The notes under the pieces were generated by a model that was not told where the DNA came from, made no database searches, and saw only the letters and a list, made by a program, of their open reading frames with translations. From NCBI GenBank assembly GCA_025024175.1, contig QCXZ01000137.1, positions 80,414,680 through 80,478,679 on the forward strand: a DNA stretch of 64,000 nucleotides. Direction: 5' to 3'. Source of the DNA: Rhyzopertha dominica (Eukaryota > Arthropoda > Insecta > Coleoptera > Bostrichidae). Below are positions 1 to 13,100 of the stretch, in pieces. Each line of letters starts with the position of its first letter. Position 1 is the stretch's first letter. Both the position numbers and the translations under genes were made by a program.

Positions 1-1378
1 TTTAGTTCGATATTTTGCTAAATAAATAGGCTTTATCGATTTAGTTTATAAAAATGTGTTTAGAACTGCCTTTTATTATATTTATTTGCAATGTGTTAAA
101 TGAAACCATCCTAAATACAGTTCGACACGGTATTTGTTGATAGTATATAAAAATGCCTCATTATAGTGTTGTTACTGATATAAATTTATCAAAGACACAA
201 TAATGCTATCACTTTTGTTGTGATAGATTATAATTTATATTATAGGGTTATAACTTTGAATATATTGAATAACTAAAGGTTATATTTATGTAGCATTTCA
301 TCAATCTAATAAGGAAACACGATTTTTAGTTTTCAAATTTGGCTATTTAATACTTTTTTATTTTATGATTAGTACTCCACATCGTTTATACAAAATAATC
401 TCGTAAACAAATATAACTGTATTTATACATTTTTAAAGTATAGAGGTAGCTGTTTTTGACAATGAACCACAAAATGACGTTCATATCGTATTATTGTTAA
501 TTGAATTTTATTAACGTTCATTATGACTGGCTTGCAATATTAAGCATAACTATATAATGATCATGTGATGTTCGATTCACGAAAAAATATTTTGTTTCCT
601 TAAATTAGTTCTGTTATCCTCCAATGAGAATTGGCAAAATTTACGAAGAGCAGTTACATAATATAATTGCTCGAACACTACGCAGTATACAAACCGAAGA
701 TGAAATTCGAGGTCAGGATCACTAAATACGTATCGTTAGTTTACCTTTTAACGCTGCTGCAAAATTTTGGCAATTAAACCTGCGGATAATATAAAATTAA
801 TCGCGAATAAATTTCCAGCGCGGAATTGCGTCATAATGCGTGTTAGTACCTATTTTGCAAATATGTTTTTCTAGTCACAAGAAAGCATTTTTTTCTCATT
901 TTCAAAGCGGATTGAAGCCAGCGCTATACTTACCTGAAACCGATGTACTGTAACACGTCTGTGACCTACAATGATCTATTTTTGACTTTCTCTCTGAATC
1001 AACCAAGGCTGGCGATTATAATTGCGGTAATAATAAAAGAGAGCTGTTGACCGGGTTTGCTCCCCATCAGCAACGTAGCGCTTGAATCAATACCGTGTCT
1101 CTACACATGTGCAAAGGGAATTTTCCCCAAGTACAATCTGATTTCAACCAGCTGAAATGAATGCTGTGGAGTATACTTCTTAGAGGTGGGGGTAACTCCA
1201 AGGGCATACCAATAACATTTTTGTCAGTGTTGCATAATAAGCCTCCCGGTGCATTTGGAATTTGCAAATCGTTGCAAAATTCGAGAAAAATGGTGTGGGT
1301 CACTGACGATAAAGAGGTTTCTAGATGAGTGATGCATTTACCAAATATGTTACTTATTTCAGTTTTTCTTTATTGCAG
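1..1378. other. Upstream region of pyruvate kinase, no gene recognised
   Basis: AT-rich sequence with no convincing coding exon on either strand. The pyruvate kinase start codon lies only four bases after a good 3' splice site (pyrimidine-rich tract ending in AG at 1377-1378), so the 5' untranslated exon and promoter should lie in this stretch or further left. I could not place that exon. Confidence 0.5.
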
Positions 1379-1381
1379 CAA

Positions 1382-4300
1382 ATGGCTGCTCCAGGAAATC
1401 TTCCCCCAGGTCAGCAGCAGGGTGTTTCGAATGCCACCAGCTACTTGGAACATATCTGTAAATTGGACATCAATTCCCAAGCATCATTTATGCGTCTCTC
1501 AGGAATTATATGCACTATCGGTAAGTGTAAGCTCCCAAAAAAATTGCTGTTCTTTAACACCAGCACTGTGCTTTGGGATATGGCTAATTAATTTAACAAT
1601 TATTTCTATTTATTTTGTAAACAAAACTCTTTTTCTATCTTCCGAAAGGAACCATAACAAAACTGCCGAAATATTGTGCTCAAACTTTTTTTTTCCTAAA
1701 TTTTGTATAAAGATGCCAATTTACTGTTTTGCAGTTTCATATATTTTGTAATGTACAGACCTGTGATATTAATGCTCTTATATATCTTTAACTCACTCTA
1801 TAAACTTGAAATTTTCTATAATCTGCATTAACAATCTGAAATTTGATTTATATTTTTATTTATAAATGACATGTCTCCATAAAACAGTCATTGATTAAAA
1901 CAGTGATTATTTGTATAGTTGTATGTTTCTACTGCATAAATGCATGCATGCATGTGCTGCTACTATGCTCACTCCTTTTTGAAGTCATATATATAAACCN
2001 CATCTATTGTATTATAATATTATTATAATTCTGGTTTTATCATTGTAAATTTTATATAGATCTATGTCTAAGTGTGTGATGTAATTGTCATTTAGTTTGG
2101 TTTAATTTTTTTCCCAAGAAAAATTATAAAACAACTTAAGTAATTGCACAAGTAATTGTAATTACATTTTTAAAAAAGTTATTGTAATTATAATCTGATA
2201 GAAAAGAATGACTAATATTTGTAATTGTCTTTAATTATATCCCAGCTGTACAATCAGATTATTTTCTGTCATCTTAATTTTTGGCAGCTTATATTCAACT
2301 TTTCTTATTGTTTCCATACCTACATATAAAAAATTGTGCCAGAAACCTAAATGCAGTTTTTTATTCCACATTTTAAAACCCAAAGTAATGGAGGGTTTTT
2401 TATTAAAAAATAATTAATTATCAAACTTTTATATTTATAAATCGGAACTAATAAACATATACCATACTTCATTAAAATTTGTTTTGAAGCTGCTTAGTTA
2501 ATTTTCATGAAAAAAGCATTCTTTTATGTTTATGATTGTTGAACAACAAACAGAAATACAGGATTAAGCATTTTCTTTTTCTACAAATTAGTGTGTTACC
2601 TATTGCTTAGGGCCCGCATCTAGGGATCCGGCAGTTTTGGAAGAGATGATGAAAACTGGCATGAATGTTGCCCGTCTGAATTTCTCCCATGGAACTCATG
2701 AATACCATGCCGAAACTATCAAAAATATTCGTACTGCTGTGGCCAATTACAGCCAAAAAATTGGAATGTCGCACCCATTGGCTATTGCTCTGGATACCAA
2801 GGGTCCTGAAATTAGAACTGGTCTTCTGGAAGGGGTAAGTTCAGTCCTATTGGGGAACGAATTTTTAAATTGTTTGTAATTGGGTATTTGAGCATCAATT
2901 CATTCACGAAGATTACTCTTTGAAAATGTGTACAAAAAGGAAGATTACAACTGCCCAGAAAGTGATCAGTATGGCAACACCACATAGATGACAAACATTT
3001 GGCAGAATATTTAGTATATATTTAAAGTTACATCGCAGTATTTATATTTGCAAAGAGTGCTGCCAAAATTGGGATGTTATCATGTGCATATGAGAAATGA
3101 TTTCATGTTTTACAAAATAAAGAATGACTTAAATATAAAATTTTATAAATATTTTTTGTCGACTTCTGACACCACTATTTTAGTCAAAAATAACGAGGGA
3201 GTGTTGATTCCTACAATCTTTACTCAAATAGCCAATAGATTTTCGAAGACTAGTTTCATTCTGGAAATTTATTATGTATACTGGTAGTTCATACTTTACT
3301 AAAAAAAAACTTTTCTAACTATATCTTCAGGGTGGTTCAGCCGAAGTTGAGCTGAAACGTGGTGAAACTATCAAGTTAACTACTGACAAGGCATATGCTG
3401 AAAAGGGAAATGCTCAGGTGATTTATGTTGACTATGAAAACATCCAGAAGGTGGTTCAACCAGGAAACCGCATCTATGTTGATGATGGTCTTATCTCCTT
3501 GGTGTGCAACAACATCCAGGGCTCTTTCTTAACCTGCACCATTGAGAATGGTGGTTTGCTTGGTAGCAAGAAGGGTGTCAACTTGCCAGGTATGTATAGG
3601 CAGTTTAAGCCTTTTGGAATTGAAGGATTTGCTTTAAATTTGGAAAAGAAATTCACAATACCATGTGCTGCCATCTACAGTACTTCAACATCTTTGAAGC
3701 ATCATAACCATTCATATCCTTTCTGATCTACTTTTCCTGTAGTATCTAAATTTATCTAAATTACAAAATATTTTTTGTCCATTCCTTAAGTTCAACTTGT
3801 TTGTATGCTGTAGTAATAACATTTGTTGTTTTCAGGTGTTCCTGTGGACTTACCAGCCGTTTCAGAGAAAGATAAGAGTGACCTGCAATTTGGTGTGGAA
3901 CAGGAGGTCGACATAATTTTTGCTTCCTTTATCCGAGATGGTTCCGCCTTAACCGAAATCCGCAGCATCCTCGGAGAAAAGGGCAGCAAGATCCTCGTCA
4001 TCTCCAAGATTGAAAACCAACAAGGAATGGACAACCTGGATGAAATTATCAAAGCATCAGATGGTATAATGGTACGTTGTCTCCAGTTACAAATTAACAA
4101 CATCTTAACACTTTTTTGACCACAGGTAGCTCGTGGTGATCTGGGAATTGAAATCCCAACGGAAAAGGTCTTCCTTGCACAGAAAGCTATGATTGCTCGT
4201 TGCAATAAGGCTGGAAAACCCGTTATTTGTGCCACTCAGATGTTGGAGTCGATGGTTCACAAACCTAGACCTACGAGAGCTGAGAGCTCTGATGTAGCCA

Positions 4301-5546
4301 ACGCTGTGTTGGACGGTGCCGATTGTGTCATGTTGTCAGGAGAGACAGCAAAGGGAGACTACCCAGTTGAATGCGTCAGGACAATGGCAAAGATTTGTAG
4401 GGAGGCCGAATCTGCTATTTGGCAAAAAGCACTGTTCGATGACTTGACTCTTGATGTAAGTTTTTCGCTTTATAAATGGACCAGTTATTAAGGCGTTAAC
4501 CTCTCCATTGTAGTATCAATGCTTTTTTTCTAGGTTTTGACCTGTTTTTAGACGTGAAAGTTCATCAAAAGTTAATGAAGGAATACTTCTTTTTTTTCTA
4601 ATGTTCATTACAAGATGGATTTTCTCTTTACAGATACCAATTCCCATTGATGCAGCCCATACGATTGCTATTGCTGCTGTGGAGGCTTCATCAAAATGCT
4701 TGGCTGCCGCTATTATTGTGATAACCACCTCTGGAAGGTCGGGTCACTTGATTTCCAAGTACCGACCAAAGTGTCCCATCATTGCTGTGACCAGATGTGC
4801 TCAAACTGCACGCCAGGCCCATCTGTATCGTGCTATTATACCTCTTGAATATTCAGGTACCATCTAATTTAAAAAGTTATTTCTCCTTAATGCATTTAAT
4901 GCAAATATATATTTTTACATGAAAAATTACTGTCTTTTTATAAATATTTTAAATTTTCAACAAGACATAAAGAACATAATAGCTTTTGCAATATCTTGAC
5001 AAAAGTCGCTAAATAATAATCAAAATTAATTTCAATTTTAATCCATTTTTGTTTAGGTCTCATACAAATATTTCTATGTCCCTATCACAGCATTTATATT
5101 CTTGTGGTTCAAATTTTTACCTGTGTTTTTTAGATGAAAGATTGCCCGACTGGCTGAAGGATGTCGATGCACGAGTTAACTTCGGTGTTAACTTTGGAAA
5201 GGCCAAGGGCTTCATTAAAACCGGAGACCCAATCGTCGTGGTTACTGGCTGGAAGCAGGGCTCTGGATTCACCAATACTCTGAGAATCGTGTATGTATCT
5301 GACGTTGTGGAGTCTGTGATGTTTTAAATGTCTGTAGTGTGCCAATACATGAATATGAAAAGTAGCTTTTGTTGGATTTTTTAACACTGCATGGTTTTGC
5401 GGGGTTTGCATTTAACACAGTGATAACTGATTGAGTGGAATGTGCGTGCCTTTTTAACATTGCACGTTATAGATTTAGAAGTTATTGGGAATTTAATAGC
5501 ATTTATTACATTGTATTTATTTATTCTTTTCAGCAATGTCGTGTGA
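1382..5546 (+). CDS. PyK: Pyruvate kinase, eight coding exons
   Basis: Glycolytic enzyme that transfers phosphate from phosphoenolpyruvate to ADP in the cytosol. Coding exons are 1382-1520, 2611-2834, 3331-3589, 3836-4071, 4126-4455, 4634-4856, 5134-5290 and 5534-5546. Every junction has GT-AG borders, and the sum (1581 nt) is exactly in frame for 526 aa, the usual length for insect enzymes. Visible motifs: NFSHG (residues 70-74), [10 protein letters not shown] (108-117), the active-site signature around SKIEN with catalytic Lys265 and metal ligand Glu267, ARGDLG with Asp291, CATQMLESM with Thr323, and the following RPTRAE segment. The last coding exon holds only 13 coding bases and gives the C-terminus IVNVV. 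The ATG at 1382 was chosen because it directly follows a 3' splice site and opens an N-terminus typical of insect PyK. An in-frame read-through past 5290 would replace the last residues and is less likely. Confidence 0.97.
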
Positions 5547-5586
5547 ACATTTAGCCCACACACTGTTGATAACATAGAAGCGATTA

Positions 5587-5592
5587 AATAAA
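5587..5592 (+). terminator. Poly(A) signal of pyruvate kinase
   Basis: AATAAA lies 41 bases after the pyruvate kinase stop codon. It is the first such hexamer downstream. Confidence 0.6.
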
Positions 5593-6777
5593 AATGATTC
5601 GATGTATACTAATTCTGCATATGTTGTAGAAATGTGACTATGTAAGTATAAAAGTCCCAGTGACAATAACACGAATTATTTATTTATTTAGCATGATGTG
5701 TTTCTATTCCCCAATATATTTTCCACGTCTAGAACTGTGGATATACCTTCAAAATTCAGTACTGATTTAAATAGTACAACAGAAAGTTATATTTATTTCG
5801 CTGCAGGTTTTGTGACCAAGCAGAAAATGTTTTTTTTTTGCTTTTGCAGATGTATACAACTTTAAATTGTTGGGAATTACAGGACAATTAATACATCTTA
5901 TTGTCATATCCAGCATTTGCAAACAATATTTCTTATGTTGTACTATCAATATTATTTAGTTATTGCCTCACGGATATATTTCCAAAGAGAGAAAAAGAAA
6001 ATTTACATTGTTTCAATGATTACATAATGTAATGTTCAGTACCTAAGCCCCAACTATTTTCAGTAAGTACTAAAAACTGCACATAGAGAAAAATCATACA
6101 TTTTATTTAAAGAAAAGAAATAGCCAAACTCAATGTCAGTTTCAAAGTTATTTTTCTATAACAAAGAAAGATATTGACCTCGGGTTTTATTTATTTAGCT
6201 GGATTAAGAAGGTATAAGAACCATAAAATAGTTACAGTGTCGATAGGTTACTTACGGACCTTCCATTTATCGGTTTTGCGGATTATATTTGATTTACCTT
6301 GGAACCTGGCAAATAAACTGGAATGCATCGTTATACAACATCATAACAGCTTGAATCTGCACAATTGGTCATTTTAGTCTTGGATTCCAAGCAGTGAGGT
6401 TGTGTTATACTGTGCACAGAAATTTGCAGATAGGTGGTAACTGCAGATGTGCAAATAATAATGAGGGTAAGTTTTACATATTTGCCCACATATTAATCGT
6501 GTTCTATTACATATAAGAATAATTACGATTATCTAAGGAAAATATAAGTATGTAATTAGGCACACATTCGTTTGCCTATAGCTAAATAATAAATAAAATA
6601 AAAAATAGTGGTATCTTACTTAGCATACCATACTCAATTGACATTGACAATAATTATAGGTTGACAAGTGACAATTGACATTTAAGTTAACCTTAAAATT
6701 GAAATCTACTACCTAACCTATCTTCTATCTTTTCAAAGACTCAAAGATTGTAAGCATTGTTTTTGTTGTAACATGAA
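5593..6777. other. Intergenic region between pyruvate kinase and DPH2
   Basis: No coding exon recognised. Around 6635-6690 there is a cluster of TTGACA/TGACA words in both orientations, just upstream of DPH2. It may be promoter sequence or a decayed short repeat. Confidence 0.4.
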
Positions 6778-8323
6778 ATGGAGATGGTTAAAAATTGCAT
6801 TGAGCATACAGATTTTCTTACTTTACCAAATACAGGTTTTACATTCAATGTGAAAGACTGCTTACTGTGGATACGCAGCAATGGATTTAAAAGGGTATTT
6901 TTGTACGTTACAGTTTCATCGGGTGAATTGCAGCTGTTAATTTTTAGGTTTGTTTGCAATTTCCTGACAATCTGTTAGCCGATGCGAGTCATGTTGCCAA
7001 GCATTTGCAACAGGAACTTCAACAGCAACTGTATATTTTGGGTGATACGACTTATGAAAGGTACGAATGCCGTATTTACCGTTTAAATATTTAGTTTTTA
7101 TTTGTAGTTGCTGCATTGATTATATAGCAGCGGCGCATGTCCAAGGTGATGCGATTGTACACTTTGGACCCAGGTGCGGCTCGATTGCCCTTGGGTCAAT
7201 ACCTAATCTAGACATTTACGATTATCATAAGCTTGATTCCGATGCTTTAAAAGAAGCTGTAACTTCTATGTTTGATAATAGCACGAATATTTCGATTATA
7301 CTTGATAATTCTTACATTAACCTCGCTGGTAAAGATTCTTCGGCGCATTATTATTAACAGTTTTTTTTAATTCAAGGTTTTTTCAGATATGCTGCATGAT
7401 GTATTCAGCTCATATCCTAATATAAAAATATTTAAAGTTACTAATTTAAACAATTCAGAAAATGAAATTGTTATATATGTTGGAGAAAGCAACAGAATGC
7501 TTGAAAATGTTAGATTCATACTGAAAGGTAATTTTTATTAATTCTAACTAACGAAGGATTAACAAAAACTTTTTAGATTGTGATTTTTATTGGTATGATC
7601 CAACTTCTGAGAAACCTCAACTCATCAGTTATGCTCTAAATGTAAAAACTCTGAAACGACGAAATTTTTTAATTGACAAGATAAAAAGTGGGCACACTAT
7701 CGGTATAGTTGTTGGAACACTAGCAGTGAAGGATTATCTAAAAGTTGTTCAACGAATGAAACACCTAATAGAAGCACATAAAAAGAAATTTTATATAATA
7801 AGTGTAGGAAAACCAACTGTAGCCAAACTGGCTAACTTTCCTGAGGTGAGTACTTGTATTTGTAAGAACTTTTATCGAGTAATTATTTTATGTACACTTT
7901 TCCCACAACTTATTATATTTTTATGACCTTCAGATTGATGTGTTTGTCTTCATAAGTTGTATGGCAAACACTGTCTATGAAAACCGAGAATTTTATAAAC
8001 CTATCGCCACCCCTTTTGATGTTGAAGTTGCCCTGAATCCAAAAGCAGCCAATTTAGGCTTTTCCTATGACTACAATAGCTATCTACTTGTAAATGATGT
8101 TGCTGAAGCAAACGTGCTTAAAGATAATGAAGACAGTTCCAGTAACACGGCTATAGCTGTGAAGAAGGACGGAACCGTTGCCTTGGATCATCATTTTGGG
8201 GCAGGATATTTAGCACAAAGATCCTGGAAGGGGTTGCAACAGAATTTAGGAGAGAGTGAAGTAAAATTAGTTGAAGAGGGACGTAAAGGTATTGCATTTG
8301 GTTATGAAAGTGAACCTATTTAG
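6778..8323 (+). CDS. DPH2: Diphthamide biosynthesis protein 2, six exons
   Basis: Subunit of the Dph1-Dph2 radical-SAM-type complex that carries out the first step of diphthamide formation on elongation factor 2. Exons are 6778-6894, 6948-7060, 7108-7328, 7387-7527, 7577-7845 and 7934-8323, separated by very short introns (46-88 bp) with GT-AG borders. The sum of 1251 nt reads in frame for 416 aa, somewhat shorter than many family members. Family hallmarks: LLWIRSNGFKRVCLQFPD near the N-terminus, LGDTTYESCCID with the paired cysteines, GDAIVHFGPRC, the block VGKPTVAKLANFPEIDVFVF followed by the segment with REFYKPIATPFD, and the C-terminal GIAFGYESEP. The ATG at 6778 is one of two overlapping ones; the ATG at 6773 opens a different frame that soon stops. 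DPH2 converges on MESH1, with less than 260 bp between the two stop codons. Confidence 0.95.
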
Positions 8324-8351
8324 AAGTTAATTAGTATTAGTACATAATGTA

Positions 8352-8367
8352 AATAAATTTGAATAAA
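8352..8367 (+). terminator. Two poly(A) signals of DPH2
   Basis: Two AATAAA hexamers at 8352-8357 and 8362-8367, 29-39 bases after the DPH2 stop. Confidence 0.6.
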
Positions 8368-8529
8368 AATTTTGAGATATAACTTTCAAGCATTATTGGG
8401 GCAACTGCACATTTATCTAATGTGGGGATATCTTATAATATGGGACCCTAACACCTAATATACAAATAATATACCTGAAGGTTAATAATCCGTAGATTGA
8501 CATAAGTGGTTCAAAAAAAATATTTTAGC

Positions 8530-8535
8530 TTTATT
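8530..8535 (-). terminator. Poly(A) signal of MESH1
   Basis: AATAAA on the minus strand, about 45 bases after the MESH1 stop. The 3' ends of DPH2 and MESH1 are therefore within about 160 bp of each other. Confidence 0.55.
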
Positions 8536-8579
8536 TTAACGTTTTAAATACAAGATCATTTCCTACATTGCTTGCCTAC

Positions 8580-9202
8580 CTACTCAACGTCATTTCTACG
8601 AAATACTTCATCCAGACTATCCTCCAATGCTTTATTTGTGCCTCTCAAACCATTAACAACTTTTTTAGCCCACGAAAAATACTCTCTCACTCTTTCTTCA
8701 TTCCAATTTTCAGGAGGAGACTTTTCAAGATCTCTGAGATTATACAGTTTGTCGGCTAATTTTACAAGCTTAGCTTCGTAAGTTGATGTAGGGGCTCTTT
8801 CGATCTGTAGATATTTTCTCGTTTGCTTTGGAAGACTCTTATCATCAGTTACTTCTTCTACAATCTTACGAATTTTAATGCCAAATTCCTTTTCTATTTC
8901 GTCAAATGTCGTATTAGTGTCTTCAACTGTGTCATGAAGCAGTGCAGCCTGAATAATGTCCATGTCATCAATTTTCGCTTCATCAGTTAAAATGTATGCC
9001 ACACCTAAACATAAATGAACCGAAGTGGTCGACTGACATGGGATAATTAATTGTACCACGTTAGTACCTACTTACCAACAGGATGATTGATGTATGGTGT
9101 TTGTTGGGCATCTAGACGTCTTTGATCTCTATGCTTAATTGCAGCAAAATTAACACACTTTATGATAGCTGCCTGAGGTGTAACTTCGCTTGACATATTC
9201 AT
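8580..9202 (-). CDS. Mesh1: MESH1, metazoan (p)ppGpp/NADPH hydrolase, two exons
   Basis: Small HD-domain hydrolase, the metazoan SpoT homologue. The family hydrolyses (p)ppGpp in vitro and NADPH to NADH. Minus-strand exons are 9202-9076 and 9004-8580, joined by a 71-bp GT-AG intron; total 552 nt, 183 aa, the normal family length. The expected metal ligands are all present: His40 in YINHP, His66 and Asp67 in [10 protein letters not shown], and Asp127 in KLADKLYNL; Glu70 and Asp71 follow the HD pair. Two in-frame ATGs (9202 and 9196) can start the protein. I chose the first; the second would remove two residues. The frame stays open further upstream to 9274, but that extension does not resemble the family. 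Confidence 0.95.
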
Positions 9203-9997
9203 TGCATGAGTACTACTGAATTTCGTAGTGGAAATCACAATGAAAATATGGTAGTACCAGCGATTAAATTTCATAATTTGTTATATATATATATATGTGG
9301 TGCTTTTCTGCGATCAACAACCATAAGTTGGAATGGCAGAGGCAAATATTCAAAACGAGCTATTTTATTACTTAACCAAAAAATTTTGCAAATCTGTAAT
9401 CCTATCTCTGCATAGCACTATAGCAGCATAAATAAAAAAATAAGTACCTATTCTCTAATCAGTGGTGGACATTGGCATTCCGTCCATTCCATGTTATATA
9501 AAATAAGGAAATATGAAATAGATTGATATTGGTTTCTAATTAAAATATGTCAGAATGATCTTCAATTAAAGATGACTTTTATATCAATTTTAGTTCATGC
9601 AGCTGATAAGAGATGACAGATGAATGTCTTTTACTAAACAATAAGAGATGGCTGCACGATAGATTCTTTTCCAACATTCTTGGCACTGGTTAAATCATCG
9701 TTATACTTATTCCAACTATCTTTTCACGATCTATATTAATAAATTAAATATAGATTAGCTGAAAATAATCATAAGAGCCCTGTTGTTTTCAAGAACAGAC
9801 GACCATATTTAAATAATTTGTTTGTTTCGTATTATGTGAAACTGCACATTACCATCAAATACTACTACTCATCTTTTTAATAGATTGTTTCTGTAATGCT
9901 GCAGTTCAGTAAGATCGTGTTAATTGTCTCTCCTGAGTTTTTGTGAAAAAGGAACTTTTCAGGTTTGTAATTTTCTATACATCTCTTCTCTAAATCG
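9203..9997. other. Non-coding stretch with a short AT repeat
   Basis: No gene recognised. A short (AT)n run lies at about 9283-9296. The stretch probably includes the MESH1 promoter on the minus strand. Confidence 0.4.
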
Positions 9998-10104
9998 TGC
10001 CACTGTCTGTGGTTGGTTTTGGGTGGTAATCGAGATAGGTAATCTTGATTGCTATTCCATGCCTGCACCACACTGATGAGCTGCAACACAGCGAAACAGG
10101 GGCA
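9998..10104 (+). ncRNA. Hammerhead ribozyme, type III topology
   Basis: All conserved hammerhead core nucleotides are present and flanked by three helices. The core is CUGAUGA at 10073-10079 and GAAA at 10093-10096, with the cleavage triplet GUC at 10005-10007 (cut predicted after C10007). Stem III pairs 9998-10006 with 10096-10104, nine positions with one A-G mismatch. Stem I closes with six Watson-Crick pairs (10008-10013 with 10067-10072), then an internal loop, then a long apical helix (about 10021-10036 with 10042-10057, several G-U pairs) capped by loop AGGUA. Stem II is GCUG/CAGC (10080-10083, 10089-10092) with loop CAACA. Because the 5' and 3' ends emerge from stem III, the topology is type III. 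It lies antisense and upstream of MESH1 and ends 124 bp before the satellite array. No host transcript can be assigned. Confidence 0.88.
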
Positions 10105-13100
10105 AGATGATAAACGAGAATATAGATGATTGGGAATCACCTGCAAGACCACAACTTACCAATACAAAAAACCAATGTGAGCAGCCAGGTGAGTATATTT
10201 TTTCAGGCATGACTTCGAGAGCTAACGCTTTGATGTTTCGTGATTTTTGGCAGATCCTATATTTCGTTCAAAATCGACATACCGATGTATTTTGAGCTGC
10301 AGATTTCAAAAATGTGTCCAGAACTGAGCTAGGACGTAAGGCAACAAAAATTAGGTCGCTTTTCGAGAGAACCGCTACAGCTAGCGCTCATCTGATACCA
10401 TTTCTAAATTCAGCAGGTCCAAATTAGTACAGAAACATAAAATTGTCTAAATCGGAGATGCAAAAATTTTTAGGTCAAAAAATAGCAAACGGGTNAGCCT
10501 TTGATGTTTCGTGATTTTTGGCAGATCCTGTATTTCGCTCAAAATCGACATACCGAGGTATTTTGAGCTGCAGATTTCAAAAATGTGTCCAGAACTGAGC
10601 TAGGACGTAAGGCGACAAAAATTAGGTCGCTTTTCGAGAGAACCGCTACAGCTAGCGCCCATCTGATACCATTTCTAAATTCTGCAGGTCCAAATTAGTA
10701 CAGAAACATAAAATTGTCTAAATCGGAGATGCAAAATTTTTAGGTCAAAAAAGAGCAAAGGGGTTAGCCTTTGATGTTTCGTGATTTTTGGCAGATCCTA
10801 TATTTCGTTCAAAATCGACATACCGATGTATTTTGAGCTGCAGATTTCAAAAATGTGTCCAGAACTGAGCTAGAACGTAAGGCAACAAAATTAGGTCGCT
10901 TTTCGAGAGAACCGCTACAGCTAGCGCTCATCTGATACCATTTCTAAATTCTGCAGGTCCAAATTAGTACAGAAACATAAAATTGTCTAAATCGGAGATG
11001 CAAAAATTTTTAGGTCAAAAAAGAGCAAAGGGGTTAGCCTTTGATGTTTCGTGATTTTTGGCAGATCCTATATTTCGTTCAAAATCGACATACCGATGTA
11101 TTTTGAGCTGCAGATTTCAAAAATGTGTCCAGAACTGAGCTAGGACGTAAGGCGACAAAAATTAGGTCGCTTTTCGAGAGAACCGCTATAGCTAGCGCCC
11201 ATCTGATACCATTTCTAAATTCTGCACGTCCAAATTAGTACAGAAACATAAATTTGTCTAAATCGGAGATGCAAAAATTTTTAGGTCAAAAAAGAGCAAA
11301 GGGGTTAGCCTTTGATGTTTCGTGATTTTTGGCAGATCCTGTATTTCGCTCAAAATCGACATACCGATGTATTTTGAGCTGCAGATTTCAAAAATGTGTC
11401 CAGAACTGAGCTAGGACGTAAGGCGACAAAAATTAGGTCGCTTTTCGAGAGAACCGCTATAGCTAGCGCCCATCTGATACCATTTCTAAATTCTGCACGT
11501 CCAAATTAGTACAGAAACATAAATTTGTCTAAATCGGAGATGCAAAAATTTTTAGGTCAAAAAAGAGCAAAGGGGTTAGCCTTTGATGTTTCGTGATTTT
11601 TGGCAGATCCTATATTTCGTTCAAATCGACATACCGATGTATTTTGAGCTGCAGATTTCAAAAATGTGTCCAGAACTGAGCTAGGACGTAAGGCAACAAA
11701 AATTAGGTCGCTTTTCGAGAGAACCGCTACAGCTAGCGCTCATCTGATACCATTTCTAAATTCTGCAGGTCCAAATTAGTACAGAAACATAAAATTGTCT
11801 AAATCGGAGATGCAAAAATTTTTAGGTCAAAAAATAGCAAACGGGTTAGCCTTTGATGTTTCGTGATTTTTGGCAGATCCTGTATTTCGCTCAAAATCGA
11901 CATACCGAGGTATTTTGAGCTGCAGATTTCAAAAATGTGTCCAGAACTGAGCTAGGACGTAAGGCGACAAAAATTAGGTCGCTTTTCGAGAGAACCGCTA
12001 CAGCTAGCGCCCATCTGATACCATTTCTAAATTCTGCAGGTCCAAATTAGTACAGAAACATAAAATTGTCTAAATCGGAGATGCAAAAATTTTTAGGTCA
12101 AAAAAAGAGCAAAGGGGTTAGCCTTTGATGTTTCGTGATTTTTGGCAGATCCTGTATTTCGCTCAAAATCGACATACCGAGGTATTTTGAGCTGCAGATT
12201 TCAAAAATGTGTCCAGAACTGAGCTAGGACGTAAGGCGACAAAAATTAGGTCGCTTTTCGAGAGAACCGCTATAGCTAGCGCCCATCTGATACCATTTCT
12301 AAATACTGCAGGTCCATATTAGTACAGAAACATAAAATTGTCTAAATCGGAGATGCAAAAATTTTTAGGTCAAAAAAGAGCAAAGGGGTTAGCCTTTGAT
12401 GTTTCGTGATTTTTGGCAGATCCTGTATTTCGCTCAAAATCGACATACCGATGTATTTTGAGCTGCAGATTTCAAAAATGTGTCCAGAACTGAGCTAGGA
12501 CGTAAGGCGACAAAAATTAGGTCGCTTTTCGAGAGAACCGCTATAGCTAGCGCCCATCTGATACCATTTCTAAATTCTGCAGGTCCAAATTAGTACAGAA
12601 ACATAAATTGTCTAAATCGGAGATGCAAAAATTTTTAGGTCAAAAAAGAGCAAAGGGGTTAGCCTTTGATGTTTCGTGATTTTTGGCAGATCCTGTATTT
12701 CGCTCAAAATCGACATACCGATGTATTTTGAGCTGCAGATTTCAAAAATGTGTCCAGAACTGAGCTAGGACGTAAGGCGACAAAAATTAGGTCGCTTTTC
12801 GAGAGAACCGCTATAGCTAGCGCCCATCTGATACCATTTCTAAATTCTGCAGGTCCAAATTAGTACAGAAACATAAATTTGTCTAAATCGGAGATGCAAA
12901 AATTTTTAGGTCAAAAAAGAGCAAAGGGGTTAGCCTTTGATGTTTCGTGATTTTTGGCAGATCCTGTATTTCGCTCAAAATCGACATACCGATGTATTTT
13001 GAGCTGCAGATTTCAAAAATGTGTCCAGAACTGAGCTAGGACGTAAGGCGACAAAAATTAGGTCGCTTTTCGAGAGAACCGCTATAGCTAGCGCCCATCT

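Noticed and set aside
9877..10152. Minus-strand 91-codon ORF with a good 3' splice site (TTGCAG at about 10082), possibly a terminal exon
   Set aside because: No recognisable protein, and the same bases form the hammerhead ribozyme on the plus strand, which explains their structure better. A possible 36-nt partner exon at about 23679-23714 is too short to count as evidence.
10107..10191. Plus-strand open segment starting MINENIDDWESP and ending at GTGAGT, like a first coding exon
   Set aside because: No continuing exon found within the window and no recognised homologue.
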